A DNA stretch of 64,000 nt from Onchocerca lupi (lineage: Eukaryota > Nematoda > Chromadorea > Rhabditida > Onchocercidae), in contig JAOVVO010000134.1 of NCBI GenBank assembly GCA_028564675.1, forward strand, positions 83,710 through 147,709. Direction: 5' to 3'. The translations under genes and the position numbers were made by a program. Below the pieces are notes generated by a model. That model did not search any database, was not told the DNA's origin, and was given only the letters and a program-made list of their open reading frames with translations. This document shows positions 1 through 12,386 of this stretch, piece by piece (positions within the stretch are counted from its first letter, which is position 1; each line of letters begins with the position of its first letter).

Positions 1-3000
1 AACTTTACCAAATTTGTCGTACCACGACACAGAGCTTTTAGAATTTGGAACTGCATTATGTAGGCGAAAAAATGTTTAATTGCTGGAGCATGCGTTTGAG
101 CAACAGCAGAAAATGCAATGGCGTCGAAATCAGTTGATTTTCGTTCCAAAGGCGCCTTGATCCCTTGGAATAATTCACTGAAAAAAAATTGATTTTATTA
201 AGGCCGAATATTCTTCCCAAAATTTACTACCAGTAAAGGGTTGAAATTTTTCAATATTTATCTTAGCTTCTTTACTGTAAATCTAAAAATTATTATAGTC
301 TTTTTTAACGAGTGGTCGATATTTTATGCACATTTTCTTCCTTATTTTAACAACAAACAGCTTGCCTTAGCTGCCACCAATCAGAGTTCCACGTTGCATT
401 TGTTGAAGTGCCATCAAATATGTGAAATCGCCACATATCGACCGCAAAGTCAAAAGGTAATTTGACGAAATCTTCAAGTGCTTCTAGATATAAACGGTTA
501 ATAGTTTTTGAGCGGCTAAATCCAGTTTCCGATGTTATTAGTTTCTGCAAAATTCCGAACATAAATAAGCCAAACTTCTTGTGTCTATTTAAATTTCTCC
601 CTTTAAACTTTTCATAATCAATGTTCTTATATGGAGAGAAAAGAAGCCAGTACACGGGTACTTAAATAATCCTTTTAAACTCTTTAAACAATAATTACCA
701 TCATTTTCAAGTAATTCATATTTCGAGCATTAATTGCAAAAGCATTTGTCATAGCAGTCAGGAAGCTGGGATTTGTTGCTTCGCGAAACAGAAGTGGCTG
801 ATCACGACACAAGTAATAATAATATACGTGAAAAAGTAATTTATGAGTTAATTCAAAATCCGGTAAATTAAGATGTGCGCATGCTTTTACCCTGAAACTT
901 GAAAAATCACAGTACTTTCACGAAAAGTTGAACTAATCGGTAGAATTTCAGCAACGAAAGTAACAAATCCACGGAAAAGAATCCTTATGATAACTTTTAT
1001 GCAACCATCCATCTCGCGCAATCATTTCGGAGGAACAAGCTTTCCGAACGACTGGCCTTCTCTTTTTTTTTTAATTGACAAAAACTATACCTGTAATCAT
1101 GCTGATCCCTCATATCGTAGGCTGCAGGTGGATGACAAAGCATATCTTTACTCCAAGTTCTCGTAAAAATCGACTTTGTCCAAAAACTTGATGGCAATTT
1201 GTCAAAACCAAGTTGCTTGAGAGTTTTATAAGCCTATAAATTGCAGGCTGAACTTCTATAACTAAGAGATGATCAAGTAGTATTCAAATTTATTTCTCAT
1301 TCTTTTTTCTCTCTGAACTTCAATTGTAAAAACCATTCTGATATTTCAGTACCTGTTTAAACATATTTTTCACAGTGTAATTTAGTTTTTGGAAGTTTTC
1401 CTGGACTTCTCTCGCAAGGTCATCCTCGTCCTGGAATGGCTTCGTATCCCAATAAAAGGGGATCCAACTGTCACAAGCAATACTCTCTATAATAGTGCTC
1501 AAACTGCAGTCGAGTAAAATATTTTGCGAAGCTTTTCAGTAGATCAATAAAATATTTTCAAAAAAATAACACAACTTCTAAAGCCAATCAAGATTTAAAA
1601 AGAATTGTAAAGCAAGCATACTGAGCAAATGAGCTGGAATAGGGCCATCTCGCGTTAGACCAGATACATTTCTTAAGCCATATAGAGCGGGTATTTGACG
1701 TCTTACATACGCATGTAACTGAAATTCCAGTTAATATTTTACAGTTAATTGCAAGCTGTCTATTTGCCGCTTATAAAAACATAAACAAATTTATTTGTTT
1801 ATGCTTTCAGGAAAACAAAGCCAGTTGTTAAACCTGTTTATAAAATGGATTAATTTGTTGGTATAACTTCTGCAAAAGAGCGACGATGTCACTTTGTTCA
1901 GCTTTTTCATGACGTGACACGAACAGTTCGTAAGGACTGCGCCACATGGCTCCTCCATCCGAAAAACCATTTAATTTAGCTCCTGTAAACGACTGAACAT
2001 GACATAACCAGAGTTTTTCAAATTTTTCAAAAACCCAACATTTAGAAGTTAAAATTTTTATTAATTAATAAAACTGAACAATACCTTTATTAATCAGCTC
2101 AATGAGGCGTTTGTAAGAGGTAACGAGTTTTGGTCCCAGTGCATCACGTAATGCTGTCCAAAGACGAAATGCTTTAGGGCCATCATTTTCATGAGCAATA
2201 ATTGATACAATGTCGGAAACTCTACAAACATACAAATATTTCTAAGATTATAATAAAAATTTTGCGAAAATTTCGAAAAATTTTGGACTCATTTCAAATT
2301 ACAGATGAAATGACCTTAAAGTTAAAAGATAAAGTTGTTTGAAATTAAAAAGCTGAGATTCCTCCAAAATTTTTAAAGCTTTTTGATTATAATCATCCCT
2401 AAATTTCAGGTTTACGATTTCGAAATTCTTCAAAATTTATGACTATCAAAAATATCTTAAACTAATACACCTGTATGGACATATTGTTGTGTTGTCCGTT
2501 TCACAAACCGAAGTTTCAGCATATGTTTTTGCTATCTAAAACAAATATATAAGAGATATTCTGGTGGCAAGGACGAAACGAAATAGTTGACTTAAATAGT
2601 CTGACCAGCTTTTGAAGTTCATTGTATTCATTGAAATCGTTTTCATCCAAGGCGTTGATGCCTTCGACCAAAAGCAGTTCAAATTGTCGTTTTAGCGATT
2701 TATCCTCAATTGCTGCTATATCGAACTGCTTCGCTTGCTTCGAGCTACTTTTTACAAATTTTCCCAGTATCTAAAATTAAAAATAGTAAAATTGAGAAAT
2801 CCGCTGCTCATAACATTTTCTCAGAATTTTTCAACATTGTTACACCGAATTATTTTGATTGAAACAAATTTATATTTTGGCTTTTTTATTTCTAATTTTA
2901 ATTTACAAGTATTTATGCATTAGCATTACTCAATTTTTCACCGTCAAAATTTTAAGTAATTTGAATTATGAGTAAACCTCCTCAGCTTCATCAAGAAGCT

Positions 3001-4355
3001 GTTTAGTAAGATGCGATACTGATGTTACATAATTCCATCCGGCTAAAGCTACTTCGCGTAACACTTTCTGTGCCTCAACCGTGTATCCATTCATCCATTC
3101 CTGGGCTTTCTTACTATCTCGTATTGAGCCTTCAGGCTAAAATCTATCAAATGGGATGCGTAACAGTTCATTGATGGCATTTAGTTTTGAATGGTTTCAA
3201 ATCAAAGTCTCAAAATTCTAGATTCGCAGTGCGTAAATCACGAAAAGTTGAATATAATTTGTTTCTATGCTATAATGAAGAAGGAAAAGCATATTCAGCC
3301 TGATAAGTTCTTGAATTCACAAAGATCAGAAACATTTTGAGACCAAAAAACTTTTCAATTTGGATTTTAGAAATCCAGCGATTGAGCTTCTTCAATAATT
3401 CGCCCCGAGAAGGAGAATTCGAAACGAATGAAAAACCTCCAAGTTGTTAACATCCCAGTACTTGCTTGAATTGATCAGTTTCAGAGCTTCTTTGTTGAGC
3501 TTCTCTTCCTTTCCATCTTCGGCAGTATCACTATTTAAGAAGCGATTAACAAGTTCCTCAATAGCTTCATTATCAATGGCACCTGGTTTCGACTGTAAAT
3601 TTATACTTATCACTTTTGTATTGAATAATTTTGAAAAATGAGAATTAATTCTAAACTATATTCTTCTTTGTAAAAAAGCCAAGGCAGATTAAAATAGTAG
3701 TTTGAGATGTCTTTTTTTGTATGCTTTAGGTAATAAAATAAGACTCACGGAATCCGCACTACTACTCTCATCTTCTTCGTCGATCCGCTCATCATCATCA
3801 TCATCAAACGCATTACTTTGATCTGATGAGGCAGGAGTAGCATTGCTTACGTTTGCTGGACTCGGTTCTGGAAATGATTGGGAATCTTCAGTATGGACTT
3901 TAAGTTGTGAAATTTCAGCTGATTACATAACCAAGGTTGAAGAACTATTAGAAAACTGTCTAACAATTTTCTCAATGGTAGTTAGTATAGATTGATGATA
4001 AAATTCTGTCTCAAGAGTAGCTGGATGAAAAACTTTGCAATGATATAGTTTCTAATTCAAGTTTTGAATTTGGTTGAGGCAAAAACTCCGTGGATTGACT
4101 CGAGGATGATACTATACCCAAAGAAGCTGGTGTGAACGGTTGCTTAACAATGAAATAAGTTCGAAAAACGTTTTTTGCTTTTGCTGCAGTTATTATCGGT
4201 GCACCGTTCACCCTACTTTGCACTAATGTAGGCCACATTGTAGAATTTTTGGACTCATTTTGTCCAGATGAGTTACCTTCATGTTGAGCATGGACATGAA
4301 TCAGAACCACTGATGTTATCAGATGCAGAATCATCAATATCCTTTTTATCATCAT
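1..4355 (-). CDS. acn-1: ACE-like non-peptidase (acn-1 type), partial at its 3' end
   Basis: Secreted member of peptidase family M2 (angiotensin-converting enzyme) that has lost its zinc site. Exons, read on the minus strand: 4355-4118 (donor uncertain), 3918-3749, 3592-3437, 3136-2978, 2770-2606, 2535-2471, 2221-2085, 1982-1834, 1718-1622, 1486-1353, 1233-1091, 891-699, 544-366, and 177 to about 9 or beyond the window edge. The first exon gives a signal peptide (MMIKRILMILHLITSVVLIH), followed by a low-complexity Ser/Thr-rich stretch and an Asp/Glu-rich run near 3760-3800. ACE-like blocks follow in family order: AGWNY, EYNELQKL, QLHAYVRRQ, IPAHLL, DSWIPFYW, then REATNPSF, VDMWRFHIFDG, WWQLR and FAYIMQFQ. 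The region matching HEMGH reads KLLFH, and the third zinc ligand (E of HEAIGD) is T, so peptidase activity is not expected. C. elegans acn-1 is likewise non-catalytic and is needed for larval development and moulting. The intron after 366 uses a GC donor. The C-terminus lies left of the window. Confidence 0.92.
364..367 (-). other. acn-1: GC-AG intron donor in the acn-1-like gene
   Basis: The exon ends CAGCTAAG and the intron begins gcaagc. The codon left as AG is completed by T from the next exon at 177, giving Ser within WWQLSELFQG, which keeps the ACE-like frame on both sides. No GT donor nearby preserves that frame. AG|GCAAG is the usual consensus for the minor GC-AG class. Confidence 0.7.
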
Positions 4356-4370
4356 ACTGCAATTAACGTT
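4356..4370 (-). promoter_or_regulatory. acn-1: 3' splice acceptor just before the acn-1-like start codon
   Basis: On the minus strand the sequence reads gttaattgcag, then a single T, then ATGATG. An acceptor one base before the start codon fits spliced-leader (SL1) trans-splicing of the mRNA, or a cis-intron behind an untranslated first exon. It also supports choosing the ATG at 4355. Which of the two applies cannot be told from DNA alone. Confidence 0.5.
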
Positions 4371-7300
4371 ATTATCGACTGTTTATTTTCAAACTTTGGT
4401 AGCGAGATGTAACAAAAAATCGGTGAACGAAGATCATTAGTGGGAGTAAAACTAATGCGTCACATTGTTCGGCATTCCATCATCACATTGCTTATTTTCT
4501 ACTATATTTCGATCGCTTTTTGAATTAAAAATCGATAACTTCAGAAGAATTGTTTTGATAAATCCTTTTCTTATCACAAAAAATACTGAAAAGATATTTA
4601 ACTCATGAAATTTCACACAATATTTTGATTAAGTCAAAGTTTTTAATTAAATTTTGATTAAATAAAAGTCAAAATACATGCAAAGAAAAAAGTCATAAAT
4701 TTTTATTTTCAAAGTGGTGATAAATAATTAGCACTGCCATGTTTCGTAACAATATTTATGAGTGAGTAAAGGAGAAGGTAAAAAAGATGGTGCAGTACCC
4801 GGGCATATTAATTAACAATTTAAATAAACTGTTAAGCAAAAGGAGCGAAACAGAATAGTTTTAAAGACGTCTTTCAACTGCTTACTTTAATGATGGAAAT
4901 TTCCAATTCCAAAATTTTATTTGGAGATGCTTAACGATTACGAAATCTTAACATAAACTACAATTTTCATGCACAACGAATCATTTGGCTTAAATTCAAT
5001 GTTTGCTAAAAGTAGCAAATTCAGATATTAAATTCAGTTAAAGCTTCTCAAAGCCCTAGATAAGAACTGCTGTTTATCAAAATCTAACTAGTCTGAAATA
5101 TTTTACGTCTTCTCAATTAATGAATATTCGAATATTCAGAAATTGAAAGGGAAAAGTGAAACAGTCGGAAAGTATATATTAAGTGGTTAAATAAACCCAA
5201 TAAATATATAACTTTCTAGTAGTTCTCAATGAAAAGTGCGAATGAATGGAGGAAGATTTCTTTCGATCAAGGATCCAGTCCGCCTTTATTCTTATTGCCT
5301 TCAGAACCAGTTTTACAGAATAGCTGTTGTGCTAAACAGAAGGAAGGGGTAAAAGTGATGCCAATGAATATCAGGACTAAGGTAGAAAAGGAAAAAAACC
5401 AAAAAATTAGAGAGAGAGGATTGGAGGGAAGGGGGAACAGGAAAGAAGGGAAAATGGTTAATGGTACTCTTCATGTTTCCTCATTTCAGAGTTCCTACCC
5501 ACTTCGTTATAAACAGAATTACCTGTGCAGGGCAACCTGATACAACTGCTTTGTCATAAATGATAACAGGTTTGGCAAGAATTTCGAAACTACCGTCGCT
5601 GGTGCTACCAAACGAGTATCATAGATACAGTTTGAATAGATATTTCAGACATAGTTCGAACAAATTAAGATACATTTTGAAGTGGAAATCTTAATATTTT
5701 ATGGAGAAAGATGATTGACGTTGTTGAAGATGCCGCAGATAACGATTTGTTCAAAGCTGGCATTTTTTTTTTCTTTTTTTGCTTAAAGGCAATAAAAAGA
5801 ATCAAACTACAATAGACATAAGGGCAACGATAATGGCAACGACGACATCAACAATCGCAGGGATGGGATAAGAACAACGGAAACAAGAGAAGTGGTAGAA
5901 GTGTCGCAAATAATGGTCACATGAATGTTTGGAGAAGAGGGCGCAGAAAAATTCTTGAAAATTTACATGTGAAGAAGAAGGAAAATGAACGAGAATTGTG
6001 TGGACGGACGGATGGATGGATGGATGGGCGATGTGGCGATGTGGCGGCGATATGTGTCGTGTATATGTGCGGCAAAAGTAATATCAATAAATCATGCCAT
6101 TAAATGAGATAATGCGGTATAGGTCGCCTACAACCTACCTTTTTCATTCCGCTCCATCTACCCACTCACTGTCCGGATGATCGGCTTGATTCGAAAATCA
6201 ACAACCTACGATCAGCTGTATTCCATTGTCATTCAATCGTGTCCATTCTTGTTTCGGTCCCGATCTTCTACCTAGAAAGATTCTTTTGTAGCTGTACCGC
6301 CAATGACGACCCAAATTTCAACGTATGAAATCACTACGCTCACTGCACTCTCCAGTAATTCACTATAGTCTTTTCAATTTCAATCAGCTCCTTACAAACA
6401 TGTTTGAAATCAAAAATAGGAATGACTACTCAGCAGATCTTGCTATTCTGACCTTAATCAACATCATTTATTTCACATTTTTCTAATAAGCTGCGGGATG
6501 ATCCAAATGTATTTTCATGGTATATAGCAAAAATGGAAATCTGAATCCCACATCGATCAATTTTTTGTATTATTTAAAAAGAAATCGGTATCCTTTTTCG
6601 ATATTTTTCTTCTTGGAGCATGTCCAGAATCTGTCCTTGAATATTGTAGTTTCGCCCCATTTTGCAGCATCTTTTTAGGCGATAGATTGAAAACGATAGA
6701 TGAAAGAGGAAAAGAGGAACGTTTTTCAAGATGGCTATTACTTGAATACAGACGGATCATTTCAGCTTCCTTCAAGGAAAACCTAATCCTATCGAGTTGC
6801 GCTCTTTTTACAGAAAACATATTTCGGATGCAGGTAGGAAGATGATTCTGCAAATTGCGAGTGCATAAAGACTGCAAACGCGCGGAAAATAAAGAGGGAT
6901 CGATCTTTGCTTGCTATTCTAATCCGACTATCTCCTTTATTTGAAGCCTTCATCGAAAACGATTGGCACGCCATTTTAAAAGAATTGAGTGAAGAAATTC
7001 ATCGATAACAGTTATCAGAGGAACCAACGCAACAGCAGCAATTGAAAGATTGCAAGAATGACAAGTGACAACAGCGAATGGCAACACCTTCGGGCACATT
7101 GACGTCGTCCAACTGGTCATTTGTCGTCCATTGGATTGGATCAACAACTATTCTCAACTTCCTCCGCTCCGAACAATTGTACATTCTGTTCAGCTTTCCT
7201 TGCAAATCAACGATGCACCACTACATTGTTTTACAATTCGAAATGCATTGAACTATTTCGTGGCGTGCGTCGAATCAATCAGATCAGATCATAAGGCTAA

Positions 7301-8806
7301 CGAGCAAAGCTGTTATTGGAAATGTAAATGTTGAAGGATTCCAGATAAGAATTGAAGTCCTTATGCAAATATTTTTCTCTGCTCTAACATGTTTTTGACT
7401 GATGCTGCGAAGAGGAAAATTCAAAATATTTTTTCAGCGGTTACAGATTTAAATTGCCACGTGAATGCCGGTATTTCCGGATATTATTACGAGTGCTTAT
7501 AAGTTACGAGAGACATACCAGTCATTCTGGAAATTTTATAAAAGTCATCTTGAAATCTAATCATTTTTGTTGCGACTTTCTAATCATTAATTTTGTCTTT
7601 CTAAAATTTTTGAAAAAAAAAAAAACGATTGTGTTAATGAGTACAAAGATTTATTCCAGAACAGGTATTGCGAGTTTTTTTGGCTCCTCAGTAATTTTAA
7701 ATATTCAAAAAGACTGATCACTTAGAAGCTTAGAAATATAAAAATGTTTTTTAAATCCAAGAAATTTTGTAAAAATTTCCAAATTTGTGAAGCTGTCATC
7801 ATCCTTTTTCACCTTCATTTCAGAGACAAGTTAAAAGAGAGTGATGACAGCCACAAAATCTCAAATTACTACATACATCTGACAATATCGAAGGCAAACA
7901 CTAACTTTAAAAACTTAGAGTTACAAATGAATGTTAATAGAAAGCAATAAATTTAAAATTAAGAAGATGGATGCATTTTTCTTCGCATTTCTGAGAAGTT
8001 TATAGCTGTTGAATTCCATTTCACTTTCATTTCAATCCAACTGTATTTGGAGATCTTGCCTTAAAAATAGCAATAAAACCAAAATCACTTTTTATTGAGC
8101 ATAAGTTGTTTTCTTTTAAAAAACTTGCGCATTTTAAAATAAGTAATGAATTGTCCACAAAGGTTATATTTTCTTTAAAATAAAAAATTGAAGTGATTCT
8201 TAAGCCTGAAAATTTATAAGTATTGTGTACTTACGTGCCTAAAAATAACCTTATGTTTATGTATATATCCTCATGCCATGTGTTTAACCTACAAAGGCTT
8301 TTGGTCAAATATCCGAATATTCGTTTGGAATTAATCCGACAAATTCAGAAAATTCTGTTTCATTTCTCCAATTACTACGATGAATAAATCAAATAGAATG
8401 GATTGGCGATGGTACTGATTGTTCAGCGTAAAATGCGATATGTGTTTAACTAAGTTGATTCATCAGAACGAGTGATTCCCGAGTAAAAGAAACATTATCT
8501 GCTATTTGCTATGGCAGTTACCATTGAGACAAGATATTGAATTCTACCTCTTTTGAAACTACATCTTATGATGTGGAATAATTAAGAATGATTTATTAAT
8601 TTAAATATAATCCAGTAAAAAAAGGTTGCATCCATTACATCTTTATTACTCTTACAAATCATTTTTTTTTTGTCGTTATTTAAAAGTTAATTCAAAATTG
8701 TCCAGTTTACCTTCTCTCTCTGAGAACAAAATTGCTTGATTTTGAAACTTAGACTGAATTTTCATAGAAAAGTTTATATATGAGGATGAAATTTTGGAAG
8801 ACGCTC
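4371..8806. other. Intergenic, no supported gene
   Basis: A+T-rich DNA between the receptor gene and the acn-1-like gene; it should hold the promoter of the acn-1-like gene. Visible landmarks are a purine-rich tract at about 5335-5455, a GGAC/GGAT tract at 6003-6027 followed by GCGATGTG repeats, and a poly-A run at 7614-7625. Open frames at 5229-5540, 6557-6974 and 6999-7334 overlap in several frames on both strands, lack splice partners and resemble nothing known, so they are not called. Confidence 0.6.
8642..8647 (-). terminator. Candidate poly(A) signal of the D1-like receptor gene
   Basis: TTTATT on the plus strand gives AATAAA on the minus strand, about 160 bases beyond the receptor stop codon. 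A second copy lies at 8592-8597. The hexamer is common in A+T-rich DNA, so this is only a plausible 3' end. Confidence 0.3.
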
Positions 8807-11800
8807 TTACCCGCAGCTACCATTCAGGCAAACATTCCGACTTGAGCATAATACATTGTCGAACAATATCTTTTTGAAAGCAATTCGGAAATCTCTGTTT
8901 AAAATCGTATAAATGATTGGATTCGCCGTGGAGTTTGCATAACCTAACCAGGTAACAGCCTGAAATACCAACCATATTTACCATAACCAATACGGAAATT
9001 ATGCACAAACTGCTTTCTCTTCAGATCAGAATTATCAAAATTTCGGCTCAGTACTGCATCAAATTCTGAAGTACAACAAAACGGATATACCAAACGTATT
9101 GAAATTTCCTAACAAAAAAATGAAAAAAACTAAATTCATCACTTAAATATTGAAAAAGTTGGAAATGAATCAAAAAATGAGTATCGAATTGTTTACCTTG
9201 AACTGCACATCGGATATCAAATCTGGAAGAAAGGAACGAATGACATTTACAATAAAGAATGGCAACCAACATATCAGAAATGTGCCCATTATTACTCCCA
9301 ATGTAAGCCTGCAAATTAAAATTTGCTCCGAAAAGAATTGAAAAATTGATTCTATGCAAAAAATTTGGAAATTAAAAAAAATTTTATCTATAAAGTTTAG
9401 TAAGGATAGAGAAAATTTCGAATTCATTCTGGAAATTTAGAAGCGATATCAGAAAATTCGGATGATTTCGGGAAATTTTGGTTAAGACCATAATAAGGAG
9501 TGAAATTAGGAAGACTTAATTCACAACAGAAACATATGTCAAGATAATGCATTGATCAGAAGAAGAAAAAAAAAGTACATTTTTGAAGTGATATTTCCAC
9601 GCTTAGGATTGCGAGCTCCAAACTCTTAGCTAACAATGGATAAGATAATTCTGAATTTTGGCCAAAGCAAACGGTAATAAACTTGGATGGAGTTCAAAAG
9701 TGAGCTTGCAATGAAAAATGGTAAACTTTCATGAAAGCAGAGAGAATAATGATAAGAGCAGGGATAGATCGGCGCCAAAACTAATTATGTCTTGATATAA
9801 GATTGAATATATTCAATCTCATTAAAAAAGCAAGTGCAACCTGGCTTTCTGATCAGTAATACAGAGTTGTGAAGATGTATTTTTCGGCTTAATTCGTTCC
9901 GATACCGCTGGATCACTTTTGTGGCAGCAGTGACACATTGCAAGTATTCTATCATAGAATTCAACATTTGCGTTCTGAAATCTTCGTTTTTACACTGCTA
10001 TTTCTTTGAAATGTTCGCATAGCAAATGTATATGATATGCAACTGATTAGATATTACAAATAAAGTATAAATTTTAAGAGTTAAGAAATCAAAAAAATCA
10101 GATTTCTGCAAGATAATTTGCGAAACTTTTTCCTTTGAAAATGAAAAAAATGATTTGGCATTCACACAATAATTGTTGTGCCAAAAGAGAATTAGCTGCA
10201 ACTTAAATGTGCTTTTTGCTTCTTTTGAATTTTCAAATTTAAATAGTGAAACGATACAAATGGATTCACTGAAAAGGATAGTTATTAGCTGCAAAAGCTT
10301 CTCATATTTCTAATCGTCACCTACAAAGACTTTTAGCTAATCTTCAGTTTCTGCTTTCTACGTTGTCAAATATTTCTATTTCGTCGTATTTGTTTTTGAT
10401 TCTTGCCATTTTGTTTAGACTGTCTCAAGCAGTAAAGAATCAAATCTCAGTTAAGGCATTTTCTTTCAGTCAAGACATTATCAGTAATCCAGGATGCGAA
10501 ATTTAGCTGCAAATCAGGCAAGAAAAACCGGAATTTGAAAACTAGTTAATATGATGGAGATAAAATGCCTTAAAACCTCCGATTCGATACTAACTAAGAT
10601 AAAAAAGAATTTGCTGAGAAGAAAGAGAGGCAAAAGTGTGTGAATTAATATATGCTTCTCATATCACTAGTAAAGCTACCATATGAAATTGAAAAGTAGA
10701 AATTTGCCAAGAAATTTAAAAAAGATACATTTCGGATTCCTTCATAAGCATTCGGTGCTACAGCGAAGTTAGCTGTTTGCTGAAGTTGGATACGCATTAT
10801 TTTGGCATGTTTTCTGGCGAACAGATACAGTCGGGTGTAGAGAAGTACCATCATTGCGGCGGGGATAACAAAACTGCACATGGAACTGCCCAATGCATAA
10901 AATGGCTTAAGTCGCAGCTCACATCTCGGATAGGAGCTGCAATTGGCCAGAGCTATCAAGGAATGAAATGACCGCAAAGCTTTTGGACGAAATGCTTCTT
11001 GCAGTGAACTTAATTCCATCTCATCATCCGATCCGTTCAGAGCATGCGGAGAAAAGCAACTTACTCGTCATAATCGGTCCCATCAGTCTCATTCCTCTCA
11101 CCGTTCCCTTCATCTCTTTGTGCTAATTCCAGGATAATTTGTGTGAAACCAATGATGGCAGATATCAGCCAAACAAAAGCTATAACGATGCATATTTTTC
11201 GCCTCCTGAAGCCTTCATACATACGGCAAGTGCAGCATAATGCATCATAATTATCAATTCAATAGAAAGACTGAACAATTACAAACACTGCATGTCCGAT
11301 TCCTCCAGTCAAGTCAACAACGGCTTCACCTTCTGTTTCCCAATTTATCACTTGTCACTTTAACTCTACTGTTTTGCTTACCTTTTCTTATGCTTATTGC
11401 GCAGAGCATTCATCATAAAATATCTTTCTCAACAAATAGTTATAGTGCATTATTAATTGTGTTACTAATTACACAACTAATCATCTTAGTAACAACCACC
11501 TCAAATTCTTTTAAAATCCTATCTGACCAATGAGTCCACCAAAAGAAATCTCTGTCGGAAAAACTATTTCTTTATTTTTGAAACCTACCCTAAAAGATTT
11601 ATTTTTTTAATAAAGAAAAAATTGTTTAAAATAAATTGATTTCACAAAGGTGAAAATCTCGATTTCTTGTTCGCATTCAAGAAAAGCTTGCGTACTTTTA
11701 TATTCCTGTTTTTTTCTCATACAAGAGGGAACTGAAAATATCTGCCAGAGTCTGTCAGAGATAAGCTATTGCATTCTCTGTTTCCTGGAAATTTATTTTC

Positions 11801-12386
11801 TCCGCAGAGGAAAAAAATAAGATAGCGATAGAAAGCAATTCGAATATCGACACACCATTTCTCCGTCATCTCAGCAATTAACACCAATACGCTTAGATAT
11901 AGATTGCGAAAAGCGAAACCTGACATAAACAAGTGGGCGACTAATATACAGAAATCTGTGCAAGGCAATTGCAGAAAGATTGAGTATCGAAGCTGTGGTG
12001 CATGTAATATCGAAACATATCCAAATCTGGCAGTACAAGCGACCAAATGGCCAATATCCAAGAGTATCATTGGCTGCTGCGAATAACATCACCTGGCAAA
12101 AACGTCGCTAATAATTAGTAATGAATCTTCTCCAAAATATCACCAAATCACAAAAAGAAAAAAAAAACCTTAACTATTTTGAATGAAATTAACTTAAACT
12201 TACAAGCAAGGATATGAGAAGGTCGGATACAGCAAGCGATACCAAGAAAAAATTCTCCTGTTGTCGTCGTAAAATTCGATCGCAAAATACAGCAATACAA
12301 ACTAACAAATTCCCACCTAGTGCAACCAATATGATAACAGCGTAGACAAGTAATAGAATACTAGCAGCTGAGAGTATTTTCAACAT
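8807..12386 (-). CDS. Dopamine D1-like aminergic G-protein-coupled receptor
   Basis: Seven-helix plasma-membrane receptor for a biogenic amine, most like the dopamine D1 type. Exons: 12386-12204, 12092-11920, 11205-11065, 11008-10729, a likely 17-nt exon at 10593-10577, 9308-9197 and 8959-8807, giving about 352 residues. TM1 has GGNLLVC and TM2 has LAVSDLLISLLV. TM3 reads QIWICFDITCTTASILNL, with the amine-binding Asp and a strong match to the D1 pattern. TM4 is FVWLISAIIGF. TM5 reads LGSSMCSFVIPAAMMV, keeping the catechol-binding serines (SSxxSF). TM6 has FLICWLPFFIVNVI; TM7 has WLGYANSTANPIIY, then helix 8 with a Cys suited to palmitoylation. An in-frame TAA directly precedes the ATG, so the outer N-terminus is very short unless another exon exists. 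The DRY motif is HRF, which is unusual. The C-terminus is short; TGCGG|gtaaga could be a donor extending it. C. elegans dop-1 or dop-4 may be the counterpart; the sequence alone does not decide. Confidence 0.85.
10577..10593 (-). other. Candidate 17-nt microexon in the receptor's third intracellular loop
   Basis: The exon ending at 10729 closes in phase 0 and the next clear exon (9308) starts one base into a codon boundary that needs two preceding bases. Something of length 2 modulo 3 must therefore lie between them. TTAGTATCGAATCGGAG sits between a good acceptor (cttttttatcttag) and a donor (gttttaag), and would encode LVSNR plus a split Arg. With it the whole gene totals 353 codons including the stop. 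Other small exons in the 1.4-kb intron are possible. Confidence 0.35.

Noticed and set aside
5229..5540. 103-codon plus-strand frame
   Set aside because: Lies in a purine-rich tract giving Lys/Glu/Gly bias; no signal, domain or exon partner.
6557..7334. Cluster of overlapping frames on both strands
   Set aside because: Four frames overlap with no consistent coding choice, no recognisable motif and no clear splice chain; may just be a less A+T-rich patch.
10321..10421. Lys/Gln/Arg-rich frame after an acceptor, considered as the receptor's third-loop exon
   Set aside because: The phase needed to follow the exon ending at 10729 meets a TGA before any suitable donor.
11240..11533. 97-codon hydrophobic plus-strand frame
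   Set aside because: Antisense to an intron of the D1-like receptor; the Leu/Ile/Thr content reflects A+T-rich intron sequence.
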